Assembly: GCA_905331475.1 (NCBI GenBank)
Contig: CAJNYU010002266.1
Span: forward strand, 1 to 64,000
Length of the DNA: 64,000 nt
From: Rotaria socialis
Lineage: Eukaryota > Rotifera > Eurotatoria > Philodinida > Philodinidae
Direction: 5' to 3'
The notes under the pieces are model-generated. The model was not told the DNA's origin. It saw only the letters and a list, made by a program, of their open reading frames with translations, and ran no database searches. Shown here piece after piece: positions 1 through 10,634 of the stretch. The number at the start of each line of letters is the position of its first letter. Position 1 is the stretch's first letter. Position numbers and translations under genes: made by a program.

Positions 1-2314
1 AAGGTTTCTGGCCCTATATGAAAAACGGTATACAGAGTTTTGTAGAGCGCGTTTCGCTCTACAAAACCCTATACTTTAGATTCCAGCAGAATGTAGCCAT
101 TTTTAAATAAAGGCACCTACTTTTTTAGCGCATTTACTTAAGTAAATCAATGAAAAATATTTTTAAGTAATTTGAAAATATCTTATCTTGTAGAGCTGAT
201 TGAGCTGAACATTTTGGTATACTTTTTTCAAAAAAATATATAGAAATAACTGCGCTAGGGCCAAAATACCGAAAAACCTAAGGTATTTTTAATAAAAAAC
301 CAGTTTTAGTATTTTCGCTATAAAATTTTTTTTACTTATGAATTTTAATTTTGTTTTATACTAAAATGATCAGCGAAATGAGCTCTACAAAACCAGCCGA
401 AAACGAAAAAATTTTGAATACTTTGTGCTTTTTTGGTTGAGTTCCCATGGAACAACACAAATAAAAGGTCATCCAGCTATACACAATAGCTAATATGTTG
501 GATACACTTATCACTACATAGAGACATGGAAAATAGCATTGCTGAATTATTACGTCAAAACTTGTATTATTTGTTTATTATTTATCAAACATCGTCACCC
601 ATTTCAGTAGAGGATTAGCGACACTTACGTCGCGTTACTTGTTTATTAAGAACTTCATTTTCGTTTTGATTTGCGTGGACGATGAACACATGTTCAATCA
701 TCAATGACCGATCTTTATGGTAGCGAAAACCTCAAAAGATGGCAGTAACACAATGGAATGATGCCCCTCAGAAATGAACGGTGCCCTATATCAAAACTTC
801 GATGCTCACATCGTCTAATATAAAAAAAGCATTGACGAAAATATTTCATTTTTCATTGGACACAGATTCAACTCTGCGTAATCGTTTTTTTTCTTGGCTG
901 TTTAATTTCGTGTAAACAACTGAACACATCTATTTCCGTCGCAGTAGGTTCATGAAGTCATGTGAATTCGAAAACGAGGCACTTTTCTCAATGCAGGATT
1001 ATCAGTAGCTATGCGATCGATTGTTTAGAATAAGGAAAGGTAAACGAAAGTCATATTCTATGTAAAAATTAAGGTATTTTCCTGATTAAATTTTGAATAG
1101 GTATGATGATCGTCACTTCATGAACGCTTGTCTTGGATGAAATTAGAATAAAACATACAAAAAAAGAGTAAACTATGATAATCAATAGAGGAAAAAAATG
1201 AATGTTTTTATCTCACGAGCAATAAAACGAAGGTTGCAAGTGTCTTTCAACTTTGAATAAAGAACAACCACAGTTAAAATAGATCAACACGATTCTTTCT
1301 ATCGCAACATGAATTGAAGCGTTTTAAATGGACCACGTTCTTTATCTCTCTGCTCCGCAAGCGTCAATAATGATATTTTCTTAACGCCTATCCAATAGAT
1401 TAATATCTATCCAGTTAATCGATAGCTTTCTTATTCTAAATATCGCGTACCAGATATTACCATCAAAGCAGCTCGTATCAAAAGATCATACAGCAGTCGA
1501 CCAATTCCAAAATGCCATTACTAACCAGCCTACAAATAATACAATAACATACGCTAGAAAAAATTCTCATACAACAATGCCGGTAGAAGATCTACCATGG
1601 TTAGCAAGGCATACGTATATATCCATACCATAATCAATAATATATTATTTGCAGAAGCTAAAGAAGCTGGAAACTTGCTTAAAATATTACCAGATTCGAA
1701 TCGAGAGGTTTCCATGTGAAAAAAAGTGAACCGAAAGTCACTTTTAATCACTTTTAATAGTAATAAAGTAACTTCTCTTACTATTTTTCACTTTTTATAG
1801 TACTTTATCATACTTTTCTTACTTTTTAATCAAAAAGTATGGAAAGTACTTAATAGCCACTTTTTTGGGTAAAACGTTTTACATAGTTTGTCACAATGTG
1901 AGAATGTGGTAGCGCGGTGAGTATTTTTGTTAAGCGTCTTTTCATTGCTGACAGCACTTTCGTCATGTTGTTCGACGGTAAACATAAAATTTGATTCGAT
2001 TCGATATGTTTTGCCTTTAGAATTGTTAGCATACAAATTGACATATTGCTCTTTGCTTAAAATTTTGCCTACCATATCAAGAAAAATGAAAGTAAATAAC
2101 AGCGAGAGTAAAAATGTTTTGGCTCTATATTAATATTGATTTTACTAGCATCGAAGCAAATAAAATGGAATTTTTTTCCTGTTAATATTCTCTATTAGCT
2201 TCTGTTGGAAACCTTGCGTGAAACATTTCGAATTTTATTGCTTTACCCTTTCATCATTAACATTCAATATTATTTGACTGTCGACATTTCAGATCGATTT
2301 TATACTATTTAGCT
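1..2314. other. gene-free AT-rich stretch
   Basis: I see no coding region here: open frames are short, low-complexity and match nothing I know. The block contains one perfect hairpin (37-67), and the same arm sequence recurs singly near 384-394. At about 1740-1850 there is a field of CTTTTTA/TACTTT motifs on both strands that could be a worn inverted-repeat element. The promoter of the gene starting at 2315 must lie at its right end, but no clear core element is visible. Confidence 0.5.
37..67. repeat. 13-bp perfect hairpin
   Basis: GTTTTGTAGAGCG (37-49) is followed by a 5-base spacer and its exact reverse complement (55-67). The arm core GCTCTACAAAAC recurs near 383-394, and a shorter TGTAGAGCT lies near 192. 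This suggests a subterminal repeat of a mobile element that runs off the window's left edge. Function is unknown. Confidence 0.5.
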
Positions 2315-3562
2315 ATGAAATCTACGCTTACCATCTTACTTTTTGCAAGTCTTTATTCGTCCTTGAAATGCAACAATGTTAATCCATTAATCAAGCTCGA
2401 CTTGACATCGAACTCGCGTAAGTTTCTACATCATACAGACGATAATTTTGAACTGTAGCTCTAGAGAAGAAAAAATTGTGGAAAATTAGATAAAGAAACT
2501 CAGTTTTCAGAAAACAACACTTGGATCTAACTTTCGGACATCTCTAAAGATTTGTCGCTGACAGTTATATTTAATCTATGCAAGTTCAACATAGACTTTA
2601 ATCTATGAATCACAGAATCGATAGATGTCGTAATATTGCTACGAAGAGACCAGAAAACTTTAGAACTAAATATTTCTATAGTTACAGTTGCCGAATATTC
2701 TTCAGTTAAAGTACACAAAAATAAATGTACATTCTACATTGGAATTTTCAAATAGCATTTCACTCTACACACTGATTATCTCAACATCATTCACGTGTTT
2801 TTTATCCATATTCTTTTGATTTTTCTAGTGAATACAAAGTTATTCGGTAATGAAACATATGCACCCTATGGTGCAATGTCTGGCATAGCATCAATTAATG
2901 TACCAGCCTATTCGAATGGAAATGATACATATATTTCCAATCAATCAAACTATCTTTATGGTGTATACACTGGGATGAAATGGCAATGTGTTGAGTACGC
3001 TCGTCGATGGCTTTTCGTTCGTAAAGGGTGCACGTTTGATAGTGTCGTTGCTGCAACGGATATTTGGACTCAAATATCTATTGTTCAACAGGTCGTCGGT
3101 GGCAAATGTTTTACTCTTAAAAAACAATCGGATGGTTCGAAAACTCGACCAACAAATGAATCTTTACTCATCTATAAATTAGGTACAGATATGCCGTATG
3201 GACATGTGTCGGTGATAGTCGATGTTCTACCTAATTCTATTCGTGTTGCCGAACAAAACTATGATGCTAATTATTGGTTAGGTAATTATTCTCGAGAAAT
3301 TCCGTATGTATTGCTAAATGGTAGCTACTACATCAATGATAATTATCCTATTTATGGTTGGATATCAGTCGAAGATAACAATCAAACATATCCATTAAAC
3401 CAATCAACCATAGACAAAATCACGCGACAAAATATATCATTTCCCGATTTTGTTTGTTCAAAAGGTGTTCTTCATTATTGTTTTTCAGTATATTGTTACC
3501 TCTTATTCATTTGCTTTACATTTGGGCTTTCATCGATGATTCTCCGACCTAATCATGCATAA
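2315..3562 (+). CDS. secreted glutathionylspermidine-amidase-like CHAP protein
   Basis: Two exons, 2315-2417 and 2829-3562, join in phase 1 across a GTAAGT...TTTCTAG intron of 411 bp to give 278 residues. Exon 1 is a clean signal peptide (MKSTLTILLFASLYSS). The rest is a CHAP (NlpC/P60-like) amidase that closely follows the N-terminal amidase half of bacterial glutathionylspermidine synthetase/amidase: KWQCVEYARRW carries the catalytic Cys (about residue 88), YGHVSVI the His (about 160) and VAEQN the acidic partner (about 176). The family hydrolyses glutathionylspermidine to glutathione and spermidine. The ATP-grasp synthetase half is absent. Many N-X-S/T sites and a hydrophobic C-terminal segment followed by a short tail suggest an exported, glycosylated, membrane- or GPI-anchored protein. 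Actual substrate and anchoring are inference. The gene's phylogeny suggests horizontal origin followed by gain of an intron and signal peptide. Confidence 0.85.
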
Positions 3563-3994
3563 ACTATGATCGAATTCGTATATAGTCTTCCAATTGTTAA
3601 AAACTAGAGTTTACTTTGGCTTTCTCTTCTGTCCTTCAATATTGTCTAAATAAAACTAATACTCCTCTGAATTTTGCATTCAAATTCTAATAAACTGTTC
3701 AATCTTGTTTTTAAGAATCAATCACTCAATAAAACAAATTATTATATGATTTATTTTTCAAGTGTAATGAATAGTAAAACGTTGTAGAAATCATCTCCAT
3801 TGCAATTTCTACTTTGATTGGTTTGCAACAGAATGATGACGCACCTTTTGCCACGTGTTTCTATTAAACTTACCATACTGACATATTTTTTTTCTCTCTT
3901 TTCCTTTTCTTTAGTATTTTCGTAATTACATTGCGACATTACAATATTACTCAACAGACATAAAATTCTAAGTTTTATTAGAATTAAAAGCAGC
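3563..3994. other. intergenic spacer with poly(A) signals
   Basis: This spacer separates two same-strand genes. AATAAA motifs near 3648, 3689 and 3728 could end the upstream transcript. The rest is AT-rich with no coding signal. Confidence 0.5.
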
Positions 3995-4837
3995 ATGGCG
4001 TGTGCAGCAACTAAAAAACGAAAAAATGAATTTCCTGACAAAGTATCTAAACAAGCAAAACAAACGAATATGGGAGATACAATTCATTCTCAAGAAAATC
4101 GTCATTCATCATTATTATTATCCTTAGATCACATACGAATATTTGCCATGCGCCGTCCTAAACCAGCATGTGTAACCAATGAGAATTGGCTTATGTTTAA
4201 TGTTACATCTAAAACAAAAGAAAAATGGTGTTTAGAATTTAGTCCATTTCTCTTAGGTCCGATCGAGTTATATCCAAATAGTAAAGATGGTAAAATGCTG
4301 ATTGCGAAAAATATGGAAAATGCTTGGCAATTTTGTAAAGTCTATAAACAATTTACTGATATCGATGGTAATTCACCATCAGAAGCCTATTGGAAATGGG
4401 CCGAGGAGGGTTGGAATGATTCCAAACCACATCGTTTTCCACTTGGACGCATAGCAGTTAAACCTCTATACTCTTTATGGAATGGAAAACAATTGAATTA
4501 TATCGAAGCACGTAAAACAATTTACGCGCCATTATATGCAAAATATGTGGAACAAACAGACGCATATAGAAAATTAAATGAAGTTTATATAAAATATTGT
4601 TGTGGAGATCAAAATGATAAACATAAAAGACCAATGGGATTATTAGATTTTGATGGATGGGATCATTTAGGACAAGATTATACATTAGAACAAGTTATTA
4701 ATATGAAAAAACCAAAAATGGGTCATGCTTTCGTTTTAGCTGGTCTCCTAGAAAATAATCTATTTTGGTTATCGGAACCAGAAAAAACGCATGCAGAAGA
4801 ATTAAGGAAATCCGGTCGATTATTAAAAGATATTTGA
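3995..4837 (+). CDS. intronless conserved protein of unknown function (DUF6939-like)
   Basis: A single open frame of 280 residues starts at ATG. After a basic, low-complexity N-terminus (about 45 residues) the body is globular and Trp/Tyr-rich, with blocks I associate with an uncharacterised family of bacteria, fungi and phages (probably DUF6939): GPIELYP, ENAWQFCKVY, YWKWAEEGW, the KPLYSLWNGKQLNYIEARK segment, IYAPLYAKYV, LLDFDGWDH and PKMGHAFVLAGLLE. No catalytic motif is recognisable. There is no signal peptide or membrane segment, so it is likely cytosolic or nuclear. It has no intron, unlike most neighbours, and sits 432 bp downstream of another gene of apparent bacterial affinity, which fits horizontal acquisition. 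The family name is from memory and not certain; the conserved-family character is more secure. Confidence 0.7.
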   Translation: MACAATKKRKNEFPDKVSKQAKQTNMGDTIHSQENRHSSLLLSLDHIRIFAMRRPKPACVTNENWLMFNVTSKTKEKWCLEFSPFLLGPIELYPNSKDGKMLIAKNMENAWQFCKVYKQFTDIDGNSPSEAYWKWAEEGWNDSKPHRFPLGRIAVKPLYSLWNGKQLNYIEARKTIYAPLYAKYVEQTDAYRKLNEVYIKYCCGDQNDKHKRPMGLLDFDGWDHLGQDYTLEQVINMKKPKMGHAFVLAGLLENNLFWLSEPEKTHAEELRKSGRLLKDI

Positions 4838-6361
4838 AGAAAAAATTATTTTTAAATTATCTGTCAACTATAAAGATTATTTTTTTGTATTTGAATGTTC
4901 GTGAGAAACTAAATTGATCATACTATTTGTTTTGTTTTTGAATAATATAAACGAAGTGTAAAATGAGTCTCTCTGTGAAGTCTATAGAATAATTACTGCT
5001 CGATACTATGTAAGTTATTTTACTATTATTATGAACAAATAACATAGTTTTACAGTAAACTATTTATACAAGAAGCATCTATGTGTACAATAATTTTCCA
5101 TCGTATCAGTTTTTACTCATCATTTTCTTTCATTTAAATGCTCTCTTTGCCAATTTATCTTGTACAAAGTGTGAATATAGATCGATTTTTTTCTTGTCTT
5201 CTATACTATTTGTTTATATCATTCACATAGAATCTAATACGAGTTGAATCAGTAAAAAATAGGGCGCAATAATTTGATGAGAAAAAAGCCTACACCATAT
5301 CTATTGAAAGTTCATCGAATGAACTTTACAAAATATACACAATATTTTAGAACAGTAGTTTTATTTTAAGGCTTTGCTTTTTTTTCTCTCATTGTAATGT
5401 AGACGTAAGCGTCACAAGAAAATCTTCCGTTTTTTTAATGAATTTGAATATTATCTAAACTGTTAACTTTGGTTCCTGCGAACTTCTTTTTTCTAAAAGA
5501 TTAACAAGAACTGATTATATAAATCATCTGAAGATTTTCTTTGATGATCCTTTTCATGTCTCTTCTTTCTAGCTCGTTTATATGTACGTGAAAATGGGTC
5601 CTTTTTATTTTAGTACACAACCATACAGATTATATTAGAAAAGCATAATACTAATACTAAGAATAACTATTTTAATTACTACTATAGCAGCTGCTATTTA
5701 ATTTCATGGCATCTATCTTAATTATTCACTATTGAAATGAAACTAGTAAATTATGACATGTGTATACTATAATATAGTGACACAAATGTATTCAGTTAGG
5801 TATATTTTGGGTACATTGCATAGGAGAAAGAAGAAGTTTATTTATTATAATTATTGATTTCATTTTATTTTTTTCTGATTAATATTTCTGTTTTCATGTT
5901 ATTTTGATAATGATCCATTTCCTTAGCAAAGTACGAATCAATTCTTAAATTCCACTAAGTAACGATGGTAATGTTATGGCATCGTCATCATAGATAAATA
6001 CTTATTTCGTATTATTTTGGCAAACTTCTCCAAATAGAAAAACAGAAAGATTCTGATCTTTTCATATTGATCATCTCGATTAGATCTGTGCAGTTAGGCG
6101 GAAGTCATTTATATTTTTCTTATAACTACATCTATCATTATCACAAGGGAATAATTCAAGCATCTTTTGTGTTCACATCCTTTTTCAGAATGCTTTCATG
6201 AATATGCCAGAAATTTGAAGAGAATATAGATTACTTTTGTTTAAGAATTTTCTATAGACTAAACGTTTATTCATTAATTTCTGTTGATATAAACTAAGGT
6301 CAAGAACAAATATTTTGCCTATTGCCAATTAAATATGTTTTTCAAGATATTTTAATTAGAT
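4838..6361. other. intergenic, nothing recognised
   Basis: 1.5 kb of AT-rich DNA. I see no exon-like frame, RNA gene or clear terminal inverted repeat. The right end must hold the promoter of the GPCR gene at 6362. Confidence 0.5.
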
Positions 6362-7303
6362 ATGACCGACCTACTCACTAAAATACTTGAAATCAACGTT
6401 TATCTACAACCAGTGCTATTTTTTCTTTCGATTATTACGAATACAATTAATGTACGTGTTTTATGTTCTCATGACCTTCGTTTATCGGCATGTACGCATT
6501 ATTTTCTCGCCTATGCAATATTTAATATCATATATACTTGCTTGATATGTCCGACCGAGTTTCTACTCCATTTTCACATCGATTGGTCAACTAGTCTAGT
6601 CGGATGTAGAATACGAGCTTATGTTATGCTTTTAGCTCCGTTTTTAGCACGAACCATGCTTACATTAGCTTCGTTTGATCGCTACTGTTCGAGTTCTCAT
6701 TCTCATCGATTTCACGTAATAAGTGAAATACAATCAGCAAGATTAATAATTGTAATTACGACAATAATATCTATCATCTACATGTCACCATTGGTGGCTA
6801 TCTACCATAGGGAAGAAACACCCGGTGCATGTTTGCAATACTCCAATTTACTAATTAATATGTATATTTTCAGTCAGATTCTTCTCTATTATATTTTAGC
6901 GCCTATACTAATGATTCTATTTGGTTTGCTAACTATATCTAATGTTCGACAGCTAGCCGCTCGCATTGGACCTCGAGTATCGATCGTACGCCACCGTCGA
7001 ACCGGAAGACAATTAACTCGACTGTTACTTTTGCAGATAGGTATTCATCTGATTCTTACTATGCCGTTCGGTGTTATTTATAGTATGAATTCATTTAAAC
7101 CATCAACACAACCATCGAATACTTCAGCTGTCCGTCACATATTAGTCATATGGCAACAGTGTGATTGTTTTGTATCGTTTTTTCTTTATCTCCTTTCTGA
7201 CAGTACCTATCGCAAGCATCTTGCTCGTATATTAAAACTTGGCACACATCAAAATCATAGAATAGACCGATCTATCATTCAACAAGCTGAAACAATACAA
7301 TAA
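6362..7303 (+). CDS. divergent rhodopsin-like GPCR, copy 1
   Basis: An intronless 313-residue protein with seven hydrophobic segments. The TM1 Asn lies in the segment SIITNTINV. C82 at the start of TM3 and C157 in extracellular loop 2 can form the usual disulfide, and FDRYCSS (D106-R107-Y108) is the DRY motif. TM6 lacks the usual CWxP, and the TM7 NPxxY is replaced by SFFLYLLSDSTYR. The N-terminus is very short, which suggests a small-peptide ligand, but that is inference. It is clearly paralogous to the gene at 11721: DRY and the disulfide Cys fall at identical residue numbers. This resembles the many 'G-protein coupled receptors family 1 profile' proteins of bdelloids. Ligand unknown. Confidence 0.85.
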   Translation: MTDLLTKILEINVYLQPVLFFLSIITNTINVRVLCSHDLRLSACTHYFLAYAIFNIIYTCLICPTEFLLHFHIDWSTSLVGCRIRAYVMLLAPFLARTMLTLASFDRYCSSSHSHRFHVISEIQSARLIIVITTIISIIYMSPLVAIYHREETPGACLQYSNLLINMYIFSQILLYYILAPILMILFGLLTISNVRQLAARIGPRVSIVRHRRTGRQLTRLLLLQIGIHLILTMPFGVIYSMNSFKPSTQPSNTSAVRHILVIWQQCDCFVSFFLYLLSDSTYRKHLARILKLGTHQNHRIDRSIIQQAETIQ

Positions 7304-8259
7304 GTTCCTATTGCTACCACTAAATTATCGTATACAGCACCAAAACCATAATTTGACTATTTAATTATGAAGCGTAAAAACTAATGTGACACTTGCATTC
7401 GATCGGTTTACAGTGAACTTTAGTTTTTCTTTTGATCTCTAACTATGATCTTTTACAACTGAAATAAAATTCATAAGCTACTAGATTTTAAATTACAATT
7501 ACTTGATTACAGGAAATTTGTATCTTTCTAATGAACGAATGAACGCTCTCATATCTCAACAATGAATTTGAGTTCTAAGCTAATTCAAAAAAATCATCTA
7601 CATAAAAAACAAAGTCGTTTTCTTTATTGAACCAGAAATACGACTCAAAATGAAAACTTTGTCAACCCAGACGGAATTTAGAACTAGGAAAATGTGGTCT
7701 CGCAGTCGTTTCGCTCATTATAATCCTGTCGTTGACACATCCAACACAATTTTACGCTATTTTGATATCGATGCGGCGAATATTTTAGTCCGAACGAAAT
7801 GATTTCGAACATCGGATGAAACGCACTGAATAAGTGTCGGTATCGACAGACAGTGTTTTTTATATTTTTCCAGCTGTTGCCTCATCAAGAAATGCTCATC
7901 ATAATCTTGCATAGAAAAAGCGGTAATAAACAGCAGCTATAGTATAACTTACATTTCAAAATGGCGATATCTTATTATTTATTTAATTTTAGAAAAAAAT
8001 CTTCTGAATACAAATTAATAATAATTGCATGTAGAAAATATACTTATGGTAGAGTGCTGATAGAAAGGTTACGAATCTCTAATTTATATTTTTCACTAAT
8101 GAAAACAAAACAGTTTTTATTACATGAAGAGTCATCAAAACTGATTGGCCGTCATAATGTCGAAAGGAAAAATGTCGAAAAAATTATATTGACATGAAAC
8201 ATTGTCAGTTAATATTTTAGAGAATTGTAAATAATATAGTGATTGCTTTTTGTATGAAC
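7304..8259. other. intergenic, nothing recognised
   Basis: AT-rich spacer downstream of the GPCR. An open frame at 7961-8197 has no recognisable similarity and low-complexity composition, so I do not call it. Confidence 0.45.
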
Positions 8260-8505
8260 TTAAGCTGAAATGTTAAGGGTGAGAAAAGTTCTTTTTAAAT
8301 ATGTCATTTTTTCACGAGCTTCACGAACCTCAAGTTTTTCTTTTCCTGGAAGATGACTATGATTGCAAACAGTTTTCATCAATCGATTATTTGAACCAGT
8401 ATGCACTTTAGCTGCACAATAATTAATAGTGCGTATCCAATACTTATTAGTTGTTGTTACTTTATTCAACTCCTCTATTTTAATTGTATCAATAGTTAGT
8501 CATCC
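8260..8505 (-). pseudogene. FLYWCH-type zinc-finger gene fragment
   Basis: On the minus strand a short frame (about 80 codons, bounded upstream by a stop) reads ...KYWIRTINYCAAKVHTG... then VCNHSHLPGKEKLEVREAREKM. This matches the second half of a FLYWCH zinc finger: YW, C-x-A-R/K-VHT, H-x-H, then the charged EVRKA-type helix typical of bdelloid FLYWCH proteins. The first half (FLYWCH core) and any transposase or other partner domain are missing and no flanking exon was found. It is probably a relic of a FLYWCH gene or MULE-type transposon. Confidence 0.5.
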
Positions 8506-9551
8506 CTATCAGCACTGACTAAAATCCTACACTAGTAGAATTATAAGAAAAAACAATGAAGTATATGTGGTTACAATCGCCATATACTTGGGGCATCATT
8601 GTTTTTTTATTTTTCACTTTCGACATTTTTCCAGCACACCTCAAGTCTCACCAAATGAATAAAACGATGTTATAAGTATTATTTGCATTTTGATAAAAAC
8701 TCGGATTTTTATATGGAAATGGGTGAGTTTAGATTAATATTAAATTGAATAAAGAATTTATATTTTACTAGTAACATTTCGCTGTGATCTTCTCTCAACT
8801 TTTATATTTTTGATCAAATAAGAACAATACCAATGCTCGTCCATACATAAACATTTATGCCAAATTTACAATACGATGATGTTAGTCAAATTTTGTTTTG
8901 TTTTCATTCCAGTTAGCAAAATATCAGAATAGTCTCATTGAAGAAACTGAGTTAATTAAAGTACTATTCTAAACTAGTTCTGAAATGTAAATAATTATAT
9001 TTATTAGCGTAAGTTATAATTTTTTCGTGCAATCCTATTAATTGATGTAACGTATTTGTTGGAATCGAAGACGAATAAGATGACGTACTGACAGATTTGC
9101 TTAATCATCACTTATACAACGAATGCTTTTCTACAAGGACGAGTAGATGACAGTCGAACGTTGGTTTCTTCCATTGACCTTTTTTTGCTACTTTCGTATA
9201 TAGTACTTTCTAACAGATAAGAAGGTCCCTAAAATGCAAAGACAGTTAGAAATTGATGTTCCAACATATTTGTACTCATTCTCAGAATAGGGTCATTATT
9301 GTAATTACATTCAATGGATCTCTGATTATACATTAATATATATGGCGGATCATGTTTGGATTTAATAGATTAGGTAAACTAATTTCATCGTGATATCATA
9401 TGTCGTTTTATTCTGCGTTGAAGGATACAGTCTGGCCTCTCATCTAGGGTCTGCTTTAGAAAAAAGGAATAAAGAGGATTTTTAATAAAAAAAAGAGAGA
9501 AAAAGGAGGCGGCTGTGTTTTCCATTTCCAAAAAACAGTAAGTAAAGCTAA
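8506..9551. other. intergenic, nothing recognised
   Basis: AT-rich DNA with short chance frames only. Near 8552-8605 a weak palindrome is formed by AAAACAATGA and TCATTGTTTT flanks, possibly a small worn element. Confidence 0.4.
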
Positions 9552-9677
9552 GACCGTAAACGCTATACGAGTTAATACAGAATTAACCAACAATTCGTTT
9601 AAAAAAGATGATTTAAATCTGAATTGACCAGCTACACTGCTTAATTCAGTATTAATCCGTGTAGTGTGTTTACGGTC
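9552..9677. mobile_element. 126-bp MITE with TAA target duplication
   Basis: The ends GACCGTAAAC and GTTTACGGTC are perfect inverted repeats. Inside, TTAATAC/GTATTAA and AATTAA/TTAATT extend the pairing. TAA flanks both sides (9549-9551 and 9678-9680). A 3-bp TWA duplication is typical of PIF/Harbinger-type elements. There is no coding capacity. Confidence 0.6.
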
Positions 9678-9932
9678 TAAAACTTCAACATCGAGAAATG
9701 AATCCATTTTTATGTCTGTTTGGCAGTTATTTTGAATATATGTTAAGATTTAGTATCACGACCAGAAAAGAAGAAGTTCAAATGAAAAAAAAGAAATATA
9801 AGGCGTATATCGCAGAGCAGTGATCCAATTGACAAAAAAACAGTTAGTGCAAGTATAATTAAGAGAAAATACGCTATGTTATATTGTAATTGAATTAGGG
9901 GTACGTCAAACAATCTAACAACGTTCCAGAGA

Positions 9933-10240
9933 CTGGATACTGAGTACAATTACTCAGTATTTTCGTACTTTTTACTTAGAAATCGTAAGTACAAAGTATA
10001 CTTTAGAAGTACAAGTAAATTTACTTGTACTTCTCGAATGTACTTAAGTACAAGTGTCAAGTACTGATGTATCGATGATCATATAAATGTTTCAAATGTA
10101 TTTGGTAATTTTACTTAAGTACAAATGTACTTGAGTACCGGTACTCAGTACAAATGTACTTAAGTAATTGTACATGAGTAAAAGTTCAAAGTACAATTAG
10201 TAAGTAACAAGTATTTTCACTTGTACTTGCACTTGTCCAG
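9933..10240. repeat. GTACTT/AAGTAC palindrome field, probable worn MITE
   Basis: About 300 bp are built from repeated TAC/GTA words: GTACTTAAGTAC-like palindromes recur many times. The outer ends CTGGATACTGAGTACAA and, on the other strand, CTGGACAAGTGCAAGTACAA form an imperfect terminal inverted repeat. No convincing target duplication is visible. The block can fold into several alternative hairpins and has no coding signal. Confidence 0.55.
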
Positions 10241-10565
10241 CCTTTGCAACATTCATTTTATCTTTACAACGGACATTTTCTTTTGTAGAAGTTGATTGAG
10301 ATTTAGTCGATTATTTTCCATTGAATGTTTAACTGTGTTCGACTATCTTAATAAAACTGGATTCCGTTTTAGCTCTTTGCTCCATCTCCTATAGTTGCAT
10401 GTGATATTTCCCTAGATTTACCGCCATGTTGCGATGAAAAAGAAAAACACCAAAAACAAAGTGTTTACAATCATATATTCAACCTCTTGTTGCTGAAAAA
10501 TCCTTCTAGCTAATCAGTTTTTACTTCAGTCTAGTTTCTTTTTTTTTTTTTTTTTATAAAAAAGA

Positions 10566-10634
10566 GACTAGTAAGAGGATTTAAAAAAGACTAGCAAGAG
10601 GATTTAAAAAAGACTAGTAAGAGGATTTAAAAAA
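10566..10634. repeat. three 23-bp tandem repeats
   Basis: The unit starts GACTAGTAAGAGGATTTAAA and is present three times at exact 23-bp spacing (10566, 10589, 10612), with one T/C difference in the middle copy. A poly-T run precedes it (10542-10556). It is a minisatellite. Confidence 0.85.

Noticed and set aside
1740..1850. Second copy of the GTACTT palindrome family
   Set aside because: Words are CTTTTTA/TACTTT rather than GTACTT and no clear terminal inverted repeat could be drawn.
2795..2828. GTG-initiated extension of the CHAP frame upstream of 2829
   Set aside because: It runs through a clear splice acceptor (TTTTTCTAG). The exon at 2315-2417 supplies an ATG, a signal peptide and the correct phase.
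7961..8197. 78-codon plus-strand frame
   Set aside because: Low-complexity Lys/Ile-rich, no splice context, no recognisable family.
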